From the NCBI RefSeq assembly GCF_000217935.1, contig NZ_AFHI01000009.1, positions 55,518-119,517 of the forward strand: a stretch of 64,000 nt of DNA, given 5' to 3'. The notes beneath the pieces were generated by a model. The model searched no databases. It was not told where the DNA came from and was given only the letters and a program-made list of their open reading frames with translations. The translations under genes were made by a program, and so were the position numbers. How positions within the stretch are numbered: position 1 is the stretch's first letter; each line of letters opens with the position of its first letter. Shown here piece after piece: positions 38,166 to 48,059 of this stretch. This DNA is from Rheinheimera sp. A13L (GTDB taxonomy: Bacteria > Pseudomonadota > Gammaproteobacteria > Enterobacterales > Alteromonadaceae).

Positions 38166-40792
38166 TGCGACAACAAGCCCGTTTTATTAACGTTGGTGAA
38201 CGCACTAACGTCACTGGCTCAGCCCGTTTTAAAAAGCTGATTTTAGAAGGCGAATACGAAAAAGCTTTGGATGTTGCGCGTCAGCAAGTCGAAAGTGGCG
38301 CTCAGATCATTGATATCAACATGGACGAAGCCATGCTCGACAGCAAGGCAGCCATGGTGCGTTACCTGAATTTACTGGCGTCTGAACCCGATATTTCCCG
38401 TGTGCCTATTATGGTCGACTCGTCGAAATGGGAAGTGATAGAAGCTGCACTGAAATGTATTCAGGGTAAGCCTGTCGTCAATTCTATTTCGCTCAAAGAA
38501 GGCATAGAGCCGTTTTTGTATCAGGCGAAATTGTTGCGCCGTTATGGTGCCGCTGTGGTGGTGATGGCCTTTGACGAAAAAGGTCAGGCTGATACCAAAG
38601 CGCGTAAAGTTGAAATCTGTCAGCGTGCCTACGACATTCTGGTCAATCAGATTGGTTTTCCACCAGAAGATATTATTTTTGATCCTAATATTTTTGCCGT
38701 GGCGACAGGCATAGAAGAGCATAACAATTACGCGGTCGACTTTATTGAAGCCACCCGTGAAATCAAGCGTTTATGCCCTTACGCTAAAATCTCAGGTGGC
38801 GTGTCCAATATCTCTTTTTCGTTCCGTGGTAACGACCCTGTGCGTGAAGCCATGCACTCGGTGTTTTTGTACCATGCCATTGGGGCCGGCATGGACATGG
38901 GCATAGTCAACGCAGGCCAGTTGGCTGTGTATGACGATATTCCAGAGTTATTACGTGAGCGGGTAGAAGATGTGATCTTAAACCGCCGCGACGACGCCAC
39001 AGAACGCTTACTGGATATTGCCGCTGAATTTAAAGGCGATGGCTCTGTTGCCGTTAAGGAAGATGAAGCCTGGCGCGCCTGGCCTGTCAATAAACGTCTT
39101 GAACATGCTTTAGTGAAAGGTATTACCGACTTTATCGATCAGGACACCGAAGAAGCCCGCCTCACTGTAGAGCGGCCTTTGCATGTGATTGAAGGTCCGC
39201 TGATGGACGGCATGAACGTGGTCGGTGACTTATTCGGCGAAGGTAAAATGTTCTTACCTCAGGTGGTTAAATCCGCCCGTGTGATGAAAAAAGCTGTGGC
39301 CTATTTACAGCCTTTTATCGAACTGGAAAAAGCCGGCACTGGTGCTCGTGCTCAGGGCAAAGTGCTGATGGCGACAGTTAAAGGCGATGTGCACGACATA
39401 GGCAAAAACATTGTGGGTGTGGTGCTGCAGTGTAATAACTATGAAGTCATCGATCTTGGCGTGATGGTGCCATGCGCCACTTTGCTGCAAAAAGCCAAAG
39501 AACTGAATGTCGATATTATCGGCTTGTCCGGGCTTATTACGCCTTCTCTGGACGAGATGGTGCATGTGGCCAAAGAAATGACCCGCTTAGGTTTTGACAT
39601 CCCACTGCTGATAGGTGGCGCTACGACGTCTAAAGCCCATACCGCGATAAAAATTGCACCCAGTTATCAGCATGGTGTGGTTTATGTGCCTAATGCGTCA
39701 CGCAGCGTGTCTGTAGTGCAGTCGCTGATCAGCAAAGAACATAAGCCAGCTTTTTTAGAACGGGTGAATGATGAATACGTCAGAGCTCGTGAGCAGCATG
39801 CCCGCAGCAGGCCAGGTGAAAAACTGCTGACGCTGGGGCAGGCGCGAGCTAATAAATTCAAACTGGATTTAACCAAAGTGGTACCAGCGCCAAAACAACC
39901 TGGTGTGCATTTATGGCAGGATGTTGATTTAGAAAAGCTGCGTGATTACATCGACTGGACGCCATTTTTCCTGACCTGGCAGTTATCCGGTAAATTCCCG
40001 GCCATTTTGAATCACCCTGAAGTGGGCATGGAAGCGCGTCGGGTGCACAGAGACGCCAACGCTATTCTTGACTTGATGATCCAGCAGAAGAAAGTGCAGG
40101 GCAAAGCTGTGTTTGGCTTTTTCCCTGCCAATAGTTTGGGGGATGACATTATTGTCTACACAGACGAAAGCAGAACTACAGAGCGCTGCCGTTTGTTTAA
40201 CTTACGTCAGCAATTGCAGCTGCGTAATGACAATCCAAACTGCTGTTTAGCTGACTTTGTGGCTCCGGTTGGGTCTGGTATTGCTGACTATATAGGTGGT
40301 TTTGCCGTCAGCACAGGTTTTGGTGCAGATGAGCTGGCTGCTGAATTTGCCGCTCAGCATGATGATTACAACAGCATTATGGTCAAGGCCTTAGCTGACC
40401 GTCTGGCCGAAGCTTTAGCTGAATACCTGCATATGAAAGTACGACGTGAATTCTGGGGTTATGCTCCGGAAGAAAGCCTGGATAACGAGCAACTTATTCG
40501 TGAGTTGTATCAGGGCATACGACCAGCACCTGGTTATCCGGCTTGTCCAGAGCACACTGAAAAAGGCACTTTATGGCAGCTGCTGGATGTGGAGGCGCAA
40601 ACTGGTATCCAATTAACTGAAAGTTATGCCATGTGGCCAGGCGCTGCTGTCAGTGGTTGGTATTTTGCTCATCCGGATAGCAAATACTTTGCAGTCAGCA
40701 AAATTGGTATTGATCAAAAAGATGAATACGCCGCTAAAAAAGGCTGGAGTGCTGAACAAGCGGAAAGTTGGTTGGCACCGAATTTAGGGTGA
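38165..40792 (+). CDS. metH: methionine synthase MetH, folate/cobalamin/activation part (split gene)
   Basis: 875 residues from ATG 38165 ([15 protein letters not shown]); a GTG six bases earlier is an alternative. Order of domains: methyltetrahydrofolate-binding TIM barrel (about 5-260), cobalamin cap and Rossmann module (about 290-540) with the cobalt-ligating His in [14 protein letters not shown] and [15 protein letters not shown], and the SAM-binding reactivation domain (about 555-875) with [19 protein letters not shown]. Together with the preceding gene it makes up a full-length MetH. The stop-start overlap TAATG and a TGGAG five bases before the ATG point to coupled translation, and so to a true two-subunit enzyme, though a sequencing indel must be excluded. 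Confidence 0.93.
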   Translation: MRQQARFINVGERTNVTGSARFKKLILEGEYEKALDVARQQVESGAQIIDINMDEAMLDSKAAMVRYLNLLASEPDISRVPIMVDSSKWEVIEAALKCIQGKPVVNSISLKEGIEPFLYQAKLLRRYGAAVVVMAFDEKGQADTKARKVEICQRAYDILVNQIGFPPEDIIFDPNIFAVATGIEEHNNYAVDFIEATREIKRLCPYAKISGGVSNISFSFRGNDPVREAMHSVFLYHAIGAGMDMGIVNAGQLAVYDDIPELLRERVEDVILNRRDDATERLLDIAAEFKGDGSVAVKEDEAWRAWPVNKRLEHALVKGITDFIDQDTEEARLTVERPLHVIEGPLMDGMNVVGDLFGEGKMFLPQVVKSARVMKKAVAYLQPFIELEKAGTGARAQGKVLMATVKGDVHDIGKNIVGVVLQCNNYEVIDLGVMVPCATLLQKAKELNVDIIGLSGLITPSLDEMVHVAKEMTRLGFDIPLLIGGATTSKAHTAIKIAPSYQHGVVYVPNASRSVSVVQSLISKEHKPAFLERVNDEYVRAREQHARSRPGEKLLTLGQARANKFKLDLTKVVPAPKQPGVHLWQDVDLEKLRDYIDWTPFFLTWQLSGKFPAILNHPEVGMEARRVHRDANAILDLMIQQKKVQGKAVFGFFPANSLGDDIIVYTDESRTTERCRLFNLRQQLQLRNDNPNCCLADFVAPVGSGIADYIGGFAVSTGFGADELAAEFAAQHDDYNSIMVKALADRLAEALAEYLHMKVRREFWGYAPEESLDNEQLIRELYQGIRPAPGYPACPEHTEKGTLWQLLDVEAQTGIQLTESYAMWPGAAVSGWYFAHPDSKYFAVSKIGIDQKDEYAAKKGWSAEQAESWLAPNLG

Positions 40793-40801
40793 TAGACAGG
40801 T

Positions 40802-40825
40802 GGGTCAGAGCCACGGCTCTGACCC
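40802..40825. repeat. hairpin between convergent genes, GGGTCAGAGC type
   Basis: GGGTCAGAGCC and GGCTCTGACCC form an 11-bp inverted repeat between metH and the PilZ gene, which converge. The right arm with the next bases (GCTCTGACCCTG) is the same as in the hairpin at 417..440. There is no T run, so it is a weak candidate for termination and a better one for a dispersed repeat. Confidence 0.6.
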
Positions 40826-40830
40826 TGCAA

Positions 40831-41526
40831 CTAGCTGGCGATAGCAGTGTCTACGATAAAACGTTGCAGCATTTTTGCGACCTGTCGTTCTGGTAGATCA
40901 AACTTAATACCTAAAGACAACTCCTGTAATTCCAGATGGCAGTTCATTATTTCGCCTGGGATCTGAATACGTTCCTCTTCTCCTGGCACCAATAACTCCA
41001 GCACTATTGATACTTTATTGATCTGGCTGGAGTCTGCATGTAATTTCATCGAAAAACGGCAGCCACAAGGCGAGATATCAATAACAAAGCCATTATAAAG
41101 TGAAAAATTCTCTGGTAACGCTCCTTGTTCCACCGGATTCACATAAGCTGGAATAAAAGCCCTGATCCGCTGTTTTGCCCGTAAAGATCGGTTTTCAATC
41201 TGTTGCGGATACTCCAGAAACAGCAGATGAACCGGATGATGAGAAATGGTTTTAATGGTGGCTCTAAAAGCAATACATTCACCTAAGTCACCTTCAAGCA
41301 GGCAACGCACTACAGTGACATTACCTTCTACAAAAACTTCTTTATAAGCACCGTCTATCACTTGTTGCGGAAGTTTGAGCACCAGATAGCGATTTTTTTC
41401 ATAACCAACCAGGGACGTTCGGATCCTTAAACTATTGGGCTGTGAAAACTGTAAATCCACTAATGAGCCGGGATGTAAGTGGCGGATTTTTTCATGCACC
41501 ACGGGTGAAAGTAACGACTGTTCCAT
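40831..41526 (-). CDS. PilZ domain c-di-GMP-binding protein (YcgR-like)
   Basis: 231 residues. N-terminal beta domain resembling YcgR-N (about 15-105) and a C-terminal PilZ domain (about 110-225) with the c-di-GMP motif RAKQR (RxxxR) and VIDISPCGCRF (DxSxxG). This layout is that of YcgR-type flagellar brakes and related c-di-GMP receptors acting in the cytoplasm on motility or biofilm targets. The GGDEF protein at 57266 could supply the nucleotide, but no direct link is shown. Confidence 0.85.
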   Translation of the reverse strand: MEQSLLSPVVHEKIRHLHPGSLVDLQFSQPNSLRIRTSLVGYEKNRYLVLKLPQQVIDGAYKEVFVEGNVTVVRCLLEGDLGECIAFRATIKTISHHPVHLLFLEYPQQIENRSLRAKQRIRAFIPAYVNPVEQGALPENFSLYNGFVIDISPCGCRFSMKLHADSSQINKVSIVLELLVPGEEERIQIPGEIMNCHLELQELSLGIKFDLPERQVAKMLQRFIVDTAIAS

Positions 41527-41741
41527 CGATAGTTACTCCTGATTAAAAAATGAACAAAAACGAATCTTTGATTAATAGTGCAAATATGATAAAAATGCAA
41601 AGTTATTTTCCGTTTTAGAAACTGATTTTATCAATTATGCCAAAGGGTGAAAAAACGGGATGGGAGCTGTATACGAAAAAAGCCGCTACTGATAAAAATG
41701 CCCTATAGTTTAATAATGAAAAGCTAAGACAGATGACGGCC

Positions 41742-42908
41742 ATGAAACTTCTTCTGAGCATTGGTTTGGTTATGCTTTTAGCAGCATGTCAGCAAAACAA
41801 TATCCCAACCATAGCGCCTGGCGCTCTGCTGAATGACGATTTATTTAAACCTGTTGATGCTGTGATTGAAACTCCGGAACAAATTTTTGCTTTGCCTGAG
41901 CAAACCAAAGCAGATATCCGACAGCTTACACGCTCTGCCTTTTCAGCCAGGGTGAAAACGGATTTGTTACTGAATTACTTGTTTGAGAAAAAAGGCACCA
42001 GTTTACTGTATCAAAACGATGCCACTTTGACGGCTACAGAAACCTTAGCCGCCCGCCAGGCGAATTGTTTGTCTTTAACCATTTTATCTTACAGCCTGGC
42101 GCAGGAAATGGAGCTACAAGCTGAATTTCGGGATATAAAAATCCCGGAATACTGGACCAGGAATAATGGTCAGAGTTTGTTAAATGGCCATGTGAATTTA
42201 AGTATTGTGGGTGGAAAAAGTATAGGGAAAAATGGCAGCGTTAATTATAGCGTCTTTAATTATGTGATTGATTTTGATGTAGAAAGTAATAAAAGTCACT
42301 TCCCTTCAGTTGCGTTGAAGCAAAATCAGGTGATTGGTATGTTTTACAATAACAAAGCGGCTGAAGCTATGGTGTATCGCAACTATGATCTGGCTTACGC
42401 CTATTTAAAGGCCGCAGTGACTGTTGACCCTCACGCGGCTGAGAGCTGGAATAACCTTGCAGTTTTATATCGGCAGAAACAGCACTTTGAATTGGCTGAA
42501 AAAACCTATGTGTTGGCAGCGCAGCTGGCTCCAGACCAACTCAATTCTAAAGCAAATCTGGCGTTACTTTATGAGGTGATGGGAGAAACGGAAAAGGCTG
42601 CCCAGTTAAAGCGTGTAGTTACGGCAAAACGAAATCAAAACCCCTATTACCACATTATGTTAGGGCATGAATCTTTGGCTGCTGGCTGGGCACAAAAAGC
42701 GATAGAACATTATAAAAAGAGCCTTACATTAGATAAAAAATCAGCTGAGGCTATGTTTGGTCTGGCCAAAGCTCACTTGTCGCTAGGGCAAAAAGCCAAG
42801 GCTCAGCAGTACTTGCAGTCGGCTGAACAATCAGCTCCCAATCGCAGCGAACGTGAACGTTATCAATACAAACTAAAACTGCTGACAGCTGCTGCTGCGC
42901 AACATTAA
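41742..42908 (+). CDS. TPR lipoprotein with transglutaminase-like domain
   Basis: About 388 residues from ATG 41742; an in-frame ATG lies at 41733. Signal peptide with lipobox LLAAC. A middle domain has a transglutaminase-like layout: Cys in ARQANCLSLTILSYSLAQEM (about 109), His in LLNGHVNLSIVG (about 150) and Asp in YVIDFDV (about 177). The C-terminal half holds about five TPR units (NKAAEAMVYRNYDLAYAYLKA, WNNLAVLYRQKQHFELAEKTY and following). Anchored in a membrane facing the periplasm, it may be a cysteine peptidase or a scaffold. It is followed 13 bp later by an exported M28 peptidase, suggesting a shared function. Confidence 0.8.
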   Translation: MKLLLSIGLVMLLAACQQNNIPTIAPGALLNDDLFKPVDAVIETPEQIFALPEQTKADIRQLTRSAFSARVKTDLLLNYLFEKKGTSLLYQNDATLTATETLAARQANCLSLTILSYSLAQEMELQAEFRDIKIPEYWTRNNGQSLLNGHVNLSIVGGKSIGKNGSVNYSVFNYVIDFDVESNKSHFPSVALKQNQVIGMFYNNKAAEAMVYRNYDLAYAYLKAAVTVDPHAAESWNNLAVLYRQKQHFELAEKTYVLAAQLAPDQLNSKANLALLYEVMGETEKAAQLKRVVTAKRNQNPYYHIMLGHESLAAGWAQKAIEHYKKSLTLDKKSAEAMFGLAKAHLSLGQKAKAQQYLQSAEQSAPNRSERERYQYKLKLLTAAAAQH

Positions 42909-42921
42909 GAGACTTCTGCCA

Positions 42922-43854
42922 GTGCTGTGTCGTTTTGTTTATTTTATCTGGCTGTTTTTCTGCACTCTGGCGCCTTGTGCGCTGCAGGCTCAATCTGCTT
43001 TATTGCATGATATTCAGCAGTTATCTGACGATCGTATGAGCGGGAGGAAAACGGCCACAGAAGGGGCACAACTGGCACGACAGTATATTCAGCAGCGCTT
43101 TGTTGACTTAGGTTTAACCGCATTAAAAGCAGATTTTCAGCATCCTTTTAGTTACAGATCCGGCTTTTCTGACAAAGAAGGTATTAATCTGATTGCTGAA
43201 CTAAAAGGCTGTACTCAAGCTGATGCCTACATTGTGATGACGGCTCACTATGATCACTTAGGTATTGTTGCCGGAAAGGTATACAACGGCGCTGACGATA
43301 ATGCCTCCGGAGTAGCGGCTATGCTGGCGCTGGCAGAACTGCTGAAAACTCAGCCTTGCCCTCATTACAGTTATCTTTTTGTCGCCACTGATGCAGAAGA
43401 GTCGGGACTTTATGGTGCAAAAGCTTTTGTCGCCTCGCCGCCGGTAGCCTTGCAGCACATAGCGTTAAATCTCAATCTGGATATGCTCAGTCGGGGAGAG
43501 CGGGCTAATCAGTTGTATCTGTATGGTGCATTTTCTTTACCTGGTGTGGCGGACTATTTAAACACTCAAGAGTTTTCGGTGAAGCTGAAATTGCGTAAAA
43601 GAGGCAAAGGATTAAGAGGGCAGCATCAGTTAGACTGGGCTAACGCCAGCGACCATGCTCCCTTTCGGCGCTCTGGCATCCCATTTTTGTTTTTTGGTGT
43701 CGACTCGCACAAAGACTATCATACGCCGCAGGATGACTGGCAGAGAATTAATCCTGCTTATTTGCAACGGATGTTTGACAGCCTGAGTCGGGTGGTACTC
43801 TGGTTAGACAAACAACCGCCTGAATGGTATCAGGCGGCACGAAAAACTAAATAA
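42922..43854 (+). CDS. exported M28 family zinc aminopeptidase
   Basis: 310 residues with a signal peptide (VYFIWLFFCTLAPCALQAQ). All five di-zinc ligands of M28 enzymes are visible: H109 (TAHYDHLG), D125 (NGADDNASG), E160 (DAEESGLYG), D187 (LNLDML) and H267 (KDYHTPQDDW), with the general base E159. It should remove N-terminal residues from peptides in the periplasm or outside. Start is GTG 42922. Probably co-transcribed with the TPR lipoprotein. Confidence 0.88.
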   Translation: MLCRFVYFIWLFFCTLAPCALQAQSALLHDIQQLSDDRMSGRKTATEGAQLARQYIQQRFVDLGLTALKADFQHPFSYRSGFSDKEGINLIAELKGCTQADAYIVMTAHYDHLGIVAGKVYNGADDNASGVAAMLALAELLKTQPCPHYSYLFVATDAEESGLYGAKAFVASPPVALQHIALNLNLDMLSRGERANQLYLYGAFSLPGVADYLNTQEFSVKLKLRKRGKGLRGQHQLDWANASDHAPFRRSGIPFLFFGVDSHKDYHTPQDDWQRINPAYLQRMFDSLSRVVLWLDKQPPEWYQAARKTK

Positions 43855-43873
43855 CTTCTGACTCTGACAGAGG

Positions 43874-45142
43874 CTAAGGGGCAGGGATCCATTCCGGATC
43901 GTCAGCCAAACGAGGGAAAACACCGCTGTTCCACTCTTCTTTAGCCTGGACTAAACGCTCCGGACTACGAGCGACAAAGTTCCAGTTTAGCAGTACAGGA
44001 TCTTCTACTTCATCGCCTCCCAACACCATAAAATGTGCTCCATCATCACCAGCGACCACTGTTAAATCTTCGGTCATCACCAGCATTTGGCCTGCATTCA
44101 GTACAGGTTCTTTCAATGAACCTGCAGCCAGATAAATGGCCAGCTGTTGCTCAGATTTAGGCAAATTCAGGCTGCTGCATGGCGTCAGTTTCAGTTCGGC
44201 ATAACAGCAACGGGCTGGAAAACTTACGACTGAGGTCTGGGAAAAATAGTCACCTAAAAGTACACGTATCTCGCTGCCTGGCACCTGAATAGCCGGAAAC
44301 AATGCGGCTGGGTAATGCTGGAAATCAGGTTCAGATTCTGCTTCGTCTTCTGGCAAGACTAACCAGATTTGCATGCCTTCCACTTTCACTTGTTCAGCAC
44401 GAATATCGGCAGGTATGCGTTCGGAGTGGGCAATGCCCCGGCCAGCACGCATCAGGTTAACTGCGCCTGGTTCAATCCGCTGATTATTGCCAAGAGTGTC
44501 TCTATGCTGCATAGCGCCTGAAAACAAGTAGGTCACAGTTGCCAGACCAATATGTGGATGCTGCCGCACATCACCTTCGGTGCTGTCTGGGGTAAAAGTA
44601 GCAGGGCCCATATGATCCACAAAAATAAAGGGTCCAACACGGCGTTGTGCTTTGGCTGGCAACAAACGTTTGATGATAAAACCAATATCACGTTCTTGTG
44701 GTTGAATGATCAGAGGTTCGGTCTGATTTGTAGATACGGGTTCAGCTTTCAGGCTGGTGTGCACTTGTACTTCGGTTTGAGTCATCAGTTTGTGAACAGG
44801 GCATTTGTCAGCAATGGCCAGTAATTGCTCGCGCTGCTCTGTGGTTAAATCGCCAATTAACTCCAGACGGACATGCAACTGATACAAACCTTTTGCTTCA
44901 GCACTGTCATCCCGACTGATTTCAACTTTTACTTCTTGCAGCGGGATATTTTTGCGTTTGGCATAAAGCTGTAACGTCATGGCCTTGCAAGTGGCGAGCG
45001 CAGCATCAAATAAATCATGCGGATCTGGCCCTGTCGCTGAGCCTCCGGCTGCTTCTGATGCATCTGCATTCAATTGGTGGCTGCTGATTTGAATGGTCTG
45101 ACGTAATTGACCCGGTGTATGTTGGCTGACAGTGATGGTCAT
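43874..45142 (-). CDS. OsmC-pirin fusion protein
   Basis: 422 residues in one intact frame. Residues 1 to about 130 are an OsmC/Ohr-type domain with two cysteines at the expected places (AALATCKAMTLQLYAKR and IADKCPVHKLM), the usual peroxidatic pair. Residues about 145-422 are a pirin-type bicupin: VGPFIFVDHMGPATF, RQHPHIGLATVTYLFSGAMQHRDTLG split as metal site, PGAVNLMRAGRGIAHSER and the C-terminal WNFVARSPERL. OsmC proteins reduce organic hydroperoxides; pirins are metal-dependent quercetinase-like or regulatory proteins. AAGGA precedes the start. It lies 59 bp after the photolyase operon on the same strand. Confidence 0.9.
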   Translation of the reverse strand: MTITVSQHTPGQLRQTIQISSHQLNADASEAAGGSATGPDPHDLFDAALATCKAMTLQLYAKRKNIPLQEVKVEISRDDSAEAKGLYQLHVRLELIGDLTTEQREQLLAIADKCPVHKLMTQTEVQVHTSLKAEPVSTNQTEPLIIQPQERDIGFIIKRLLPAKAQRRVGPFIFVDHMGPATFTPDSTEGDVRQHPHIGLATVTYLFSGAMQHRDTLGNNQRIEPGAVNLMRAGRGIAHSERIPADIRAEQVKVEGMQIWLVLPEDEAESEPDFQHYPAALFPAIQVPGSEIRVLLGDYFSQTSVVSFPARCCYAELKLTPCSSLNLPKSEQQLAIYLAAGSLKEPVLNAGQMLVMTEDLTVVAGDDGAHFMVLGGDEVEDPVLLNWNFVARSPERLVQAKEEWNSGVFPRLADDPEWIPAP

Positions 45143-45201
45143 AAATAAATCCTTTTTGAGGTAACTGAACCCAGCATAACTTAAATAGACTTGTATAAGT
45201 T

Positions 45202-46719
45202 CTATTCGTTCAGATCTAAGCTTAGCTGTCCTGTTGAGCTTGCCGATTTAACGCTAGGCCGTGACGGCCTTTTCCGGCTGGCATGGCGTTGCACTACCTG
45301 ATGTTTTTGCTCACGCCACCAGTCTGGGTCCTGCTGTTGTTTGCATTCAGTGATGCGCTGTTTAGCCAGCCGCATTGCCTGTTGCAAGTCCACCACTGGC
45401 ATAGGGTAGTCAGTGCCTAAAATACAGCCATACTGACGCTGCAACGACAATGGCATCAGCCAGGGCTGATGCAGCCAGCTGTCTGGCAACAACCGTAATT
45501 CAGGGCACCAGCGTCTGATAAAATGCCCTTGTGGATCTTTTTGCTGACTTTGCAGCACAGGGTTGTACATCCGGTTTGGATTGATGCCCGTGGTACCGGC
45601 TTGCATCTGAATTTGTGGATAATGAATGCCGGGTTCGTAATCAACAAAACATTGAGCCAGATGCAAAGCCACGGGGCGCCAGTCCAGCCATAAGTGGTAG
45701 CAGGCGAAAGCCACTAACATGGCTCTTGCTCGAAAATGTAACCATCCTGTCGCCAACAAAGCCCTCATACAGGCATCAATTAAGGGGTAGCCTGTGTAGC
45801 CGTTAGACCAGGCCCAAAACCAATCTGAATTAAAGTCCTGCTTACGCAAGCGGGCGTAGCCGGGATGCAAAGCCTCTGTTTCAATTAACGGGTCGGATTC
45901 AAGCTTCTGAATAAAATGACAATGCCAGCGTAACCTGCTGTAAAAAGATGACAAACCAAAGCTCAGCGCGGCTTGTTGTTTGATCTGCCTTAAGGTTTGC
46001 TGCTGCAAGGCTCTTAAACTGAGTTGTCCATAAGCCAGATAAGGGCTGAGGCGAGAACTGCTGTGTTGTGCTTTGTCGGGTAACGAAATATGCCGGCTAT
46101 AGTCTTTGGCTCTGTAATTAAAAAAGCTTTGTAATGTATCGGGCAAAACAAAGGCAGTCTGAGCCGAACTACAGGGAATCAAATCCAAAGCTCTGTGCGG
46201 TCGAAAAGGCTGCAGCGGCTGACGGCCATGACAAATAAAGGGCAAGGCTGTTGGTTTTGGATACAAAGTACCTGATAAATAAGCATCAGCTTGTCCAGCC
46301 CACAGATCCCGGTTTTTAAGTGCCCGAAATACAGCATGCTGTTGATACTGCTGCCATGGAATAGCCAGTTCTTTGAGTAGTTGCTTTACCGCCAAATCCC
46401 GCTGAAAAGTCCACAAATTGCCCGTTTCTTCGTGGCTGAGTACTTGTGCTATAGGAAACTCCTGGCAGAGCTGTCGCAGTACTTGGGTTGCAGGGCCTTT
46501 CAGTACCAATAGTGGCTGGCCTAAAGCCGTTAACTGTTGATCCAAAAGTTGTAAGCTTTGTTCGATAAAAAGCCATTGCCGAACTGAGGTGTCGGGCTGC
46601 TGCCAATAATCAGGTTCAATAATATAAACAGGTAATACAGCACCTTTTCTGGCCGCCTCTGCCAGAGGGCCATGGTCGTCAATCCGCAAATCCCGTTTAA
46701 ACCAAACCAGACTGATCAT
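45202..46719 (-). CDS. photolyase/cryptochrome, FAD-binding (class I-like)
   Basis: 505 residues from ATG 46719 ([19 protein letters not shown]), which overlaps the stop of the upstream gene by four bases; an upstream in-frame extension is rejected. N-terminal antenna domain (1 to about 130: [20 protein letters not shown]) and C-terminal FAD-binding helical domain with [61 protein letters not shown] and [13 protein letters not shown]. Predicted light-driven repair of pyrimidine dimers or a blue-light sensor; the subfamily is not certain. The C-terminal tail is basic. Third gene of a photolyase operon. Confidence 0.87.
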   Translation of the reverse strand: MISLVWFKRDLRIDDHGPLAEAARKGAVLPVYIIEPDYWQQPDTSVRQWLFIEQSLQLLDQQLTALGQPLLVLKGPATQVLRQLCQEFPIAQVLSHEETGNLWTFQRDLAVKQLLKELAIPWQQYQQHAVFRALKNRDLWAGQADAYLSGTLYPKPTALPFICHGRQPLQPFRPHRALDLIPCSSAQTAFVLPDTLQSFFNYRAKDYSRHISLPDKAQHSSSRLSPYLAYGQLSLRALQQQTLRQIKQQAALSFGLSSFYSRLRWHCHFIQKLESDPLIETEALHPGYARLRKQDFNSDWFWAWSNGYTGYPLIDACMRALLATGWLHFRARAMLVAFACYHLWLDWRPVALHLAQCFVDYEPGIHYPQIQMQAGTTGINPNRMYNPVLQSQQKDPQGHFIRRWCPELRLLPDSWLHQPWLMPLSLQRQYGCILGTDYPMPVVDLQQAMRLAKQRITECKQQQDPDWWREQKHQVVQRHASRKRPSRPSVKSASSTGQLSLDLNE

Positions 46720-48059
46720 AAGCTGACTTTCAGTTGTTGCAAAAAGGGCAACCAAAACTCTTGAATAGGTACCTGGGGCTCTGGTTGATGTACTGAGGAG
46801 CCAGTTGCCATTTTTCCCGGTAACCAATGCCGGACAAAATCGCCGTCAGGATCATAAGTAAGGGCTTGTTTAATCTGATTAAATTGCCGGGCGCTGCTAT
46901 TGCCGACTCCGGCGATATAAGCCCAGTTGCACCAGTTGCTGGCACAGTCATAATCCAATAAGTGCTGTTCAAAAAAGGCGGCTCCTAAACGCCAGTCTTG
47001 CTGCAATTCAAAAATAAGGTAGCTGGCTACATTTTGTCGGCCACGGTTTGACATCCAACCCGTGTGCAACAGCATCCTGAGATTGGCATCGACAAAAGGC
47101 AGGCCAGTTTCACCTTTGCACCAGAGTTCAAAGCGCGGATCAGCCTGAGGCGACGAGAAATCAAGGGGAGGACGAAAGGCGTTTTTGCTAAACCAGGCCC
47201 GGCCATGCTGGCGCATTTGCCAGCGGAAATACTCTCGCCACAACAATTCAAAGCGAAGCCAGTAGGTGGATTCATTAGCGACCTGTTTTTGTTCAAACAC
47301 CAGTACTTGTTGCCAGGTATAGCAAGGGGATAAAGTGCCATTGGCCAGATAAAAAGACCACAAACTGCTGTTCCAGTCCCCATCCAGTGCATTACGGTTT
47401 TGCTTATAATCAATGACGGCTTGGTGATGCCAGATAAATTGCATCAAGCGCTCTAAGCCGGCAGCTTCGTTAAAAAGTGCTGCTGTTGGCTGATGATAAC
47501 GGTTGATAAAATCCAACGCTGTGGTATCAACAGCCAGGCTGGGGTCAGCATGAAATTGTGTAGTAACTGCATGCTGTTCTGGTGGCTGTACCCAAAGATC
47601 CGGTTCACGTTCTCGTCTGAATGCCGAAAAGCTTTTTGGCAGCGTTGCTAAATCAGGCCTGAGCTGATGCTGCAATAAAGAGTTGATATCAAAAAGTTTC
47701 AGCTTCAGGCCTGACTGCAGTAGCTGTTGGTACTGCTCTGGTGCTGTGGGTTCTGCCGCTATTAAAGTGTCTGCTCCGTACAGCTGTGCCAGTTGCTGCA
47801 GGCAAAGGTCCGTTGGACCAATACGAATATGCAATACCTGTTGTTTTTGCTGCCACTGCTGTTGCCAGTTCAGCAGCAGTTTTAACTGAGCTTGCAAGCG
47901 CTGGATGCTGGCACGCTGTATGCCATATTGTCTGCCTAAATAGTCATCAGGATTTAATACGACCACTGCTATCAGTTGATCAAATTCTGCCTGTTCAGAT
48001 AACAACAGATTGTCGTGCCAGCGCATGGCTTGGTTAAAGAGCACCAAAGCCCGTCTCAT
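46716..48059 (-). CDS. DASH-type cryptochrome/photolyase
   Basis: 447 residues. N-terminal antenna domain ([37 protein letters not shown]) and FAD domain with [46 protein letters not shown] and the DASH signature [25 protein letters not shown] shown here in part: [18 protein letters not shown] proteins repair cyclobutane dimers in single-stranded or looped DNA. Overlaps both neighbours by ATGA, so the three photolyase genes are translated as a coupled set. Confidence 0.88.
   Translation of the reverse strand: MRRALVLFNQAMRWHDNLLLSEQAEFDQLIAVVVLNPDDYLGRQYGIQRASIQRLQAQLKLLLNWQQQWQQKQQVLHIRIGPTDLCLQQLAQLYGADTLIAAEPTAPEQYQQLLQSGLKLKLFDINSLLQHQLRPDLATLPKSFSAFRREREPDLWVQPPEQHAVTTQFHADPSLAVDTTALDFINRYHQPTAALFNEAAGLERLMQFIWHHQAVIDYKQNRNALDGDWNSSLWSFYLANGTLSPCYTWQQVLVFEQKQVANESTYWLRFELLWREYFRWQMRQHGRAWFSKNAFRPPLDFSSPQADPRFELWCKGETGLPFVDANLRMLLHTGWMSNRGRQNVASYLIFELQQDWRLGAAFFEQHLLDYDCASNWCNWAYIAGVGNSSARQFNQIKQALTYDPDGDFVRHWLPGKMATGSSVHQPEPQVPIQEFWLPFLQQLKVSL

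Noticed and set aside
46720..46827. 36-residue N-terminal extension of the class I-like photolyase
   Set aside because: The extension overlaps the DASH gene; the ATGA overlap at 46719 and the conserved LVWFKRDLR start fit a shorter protein.
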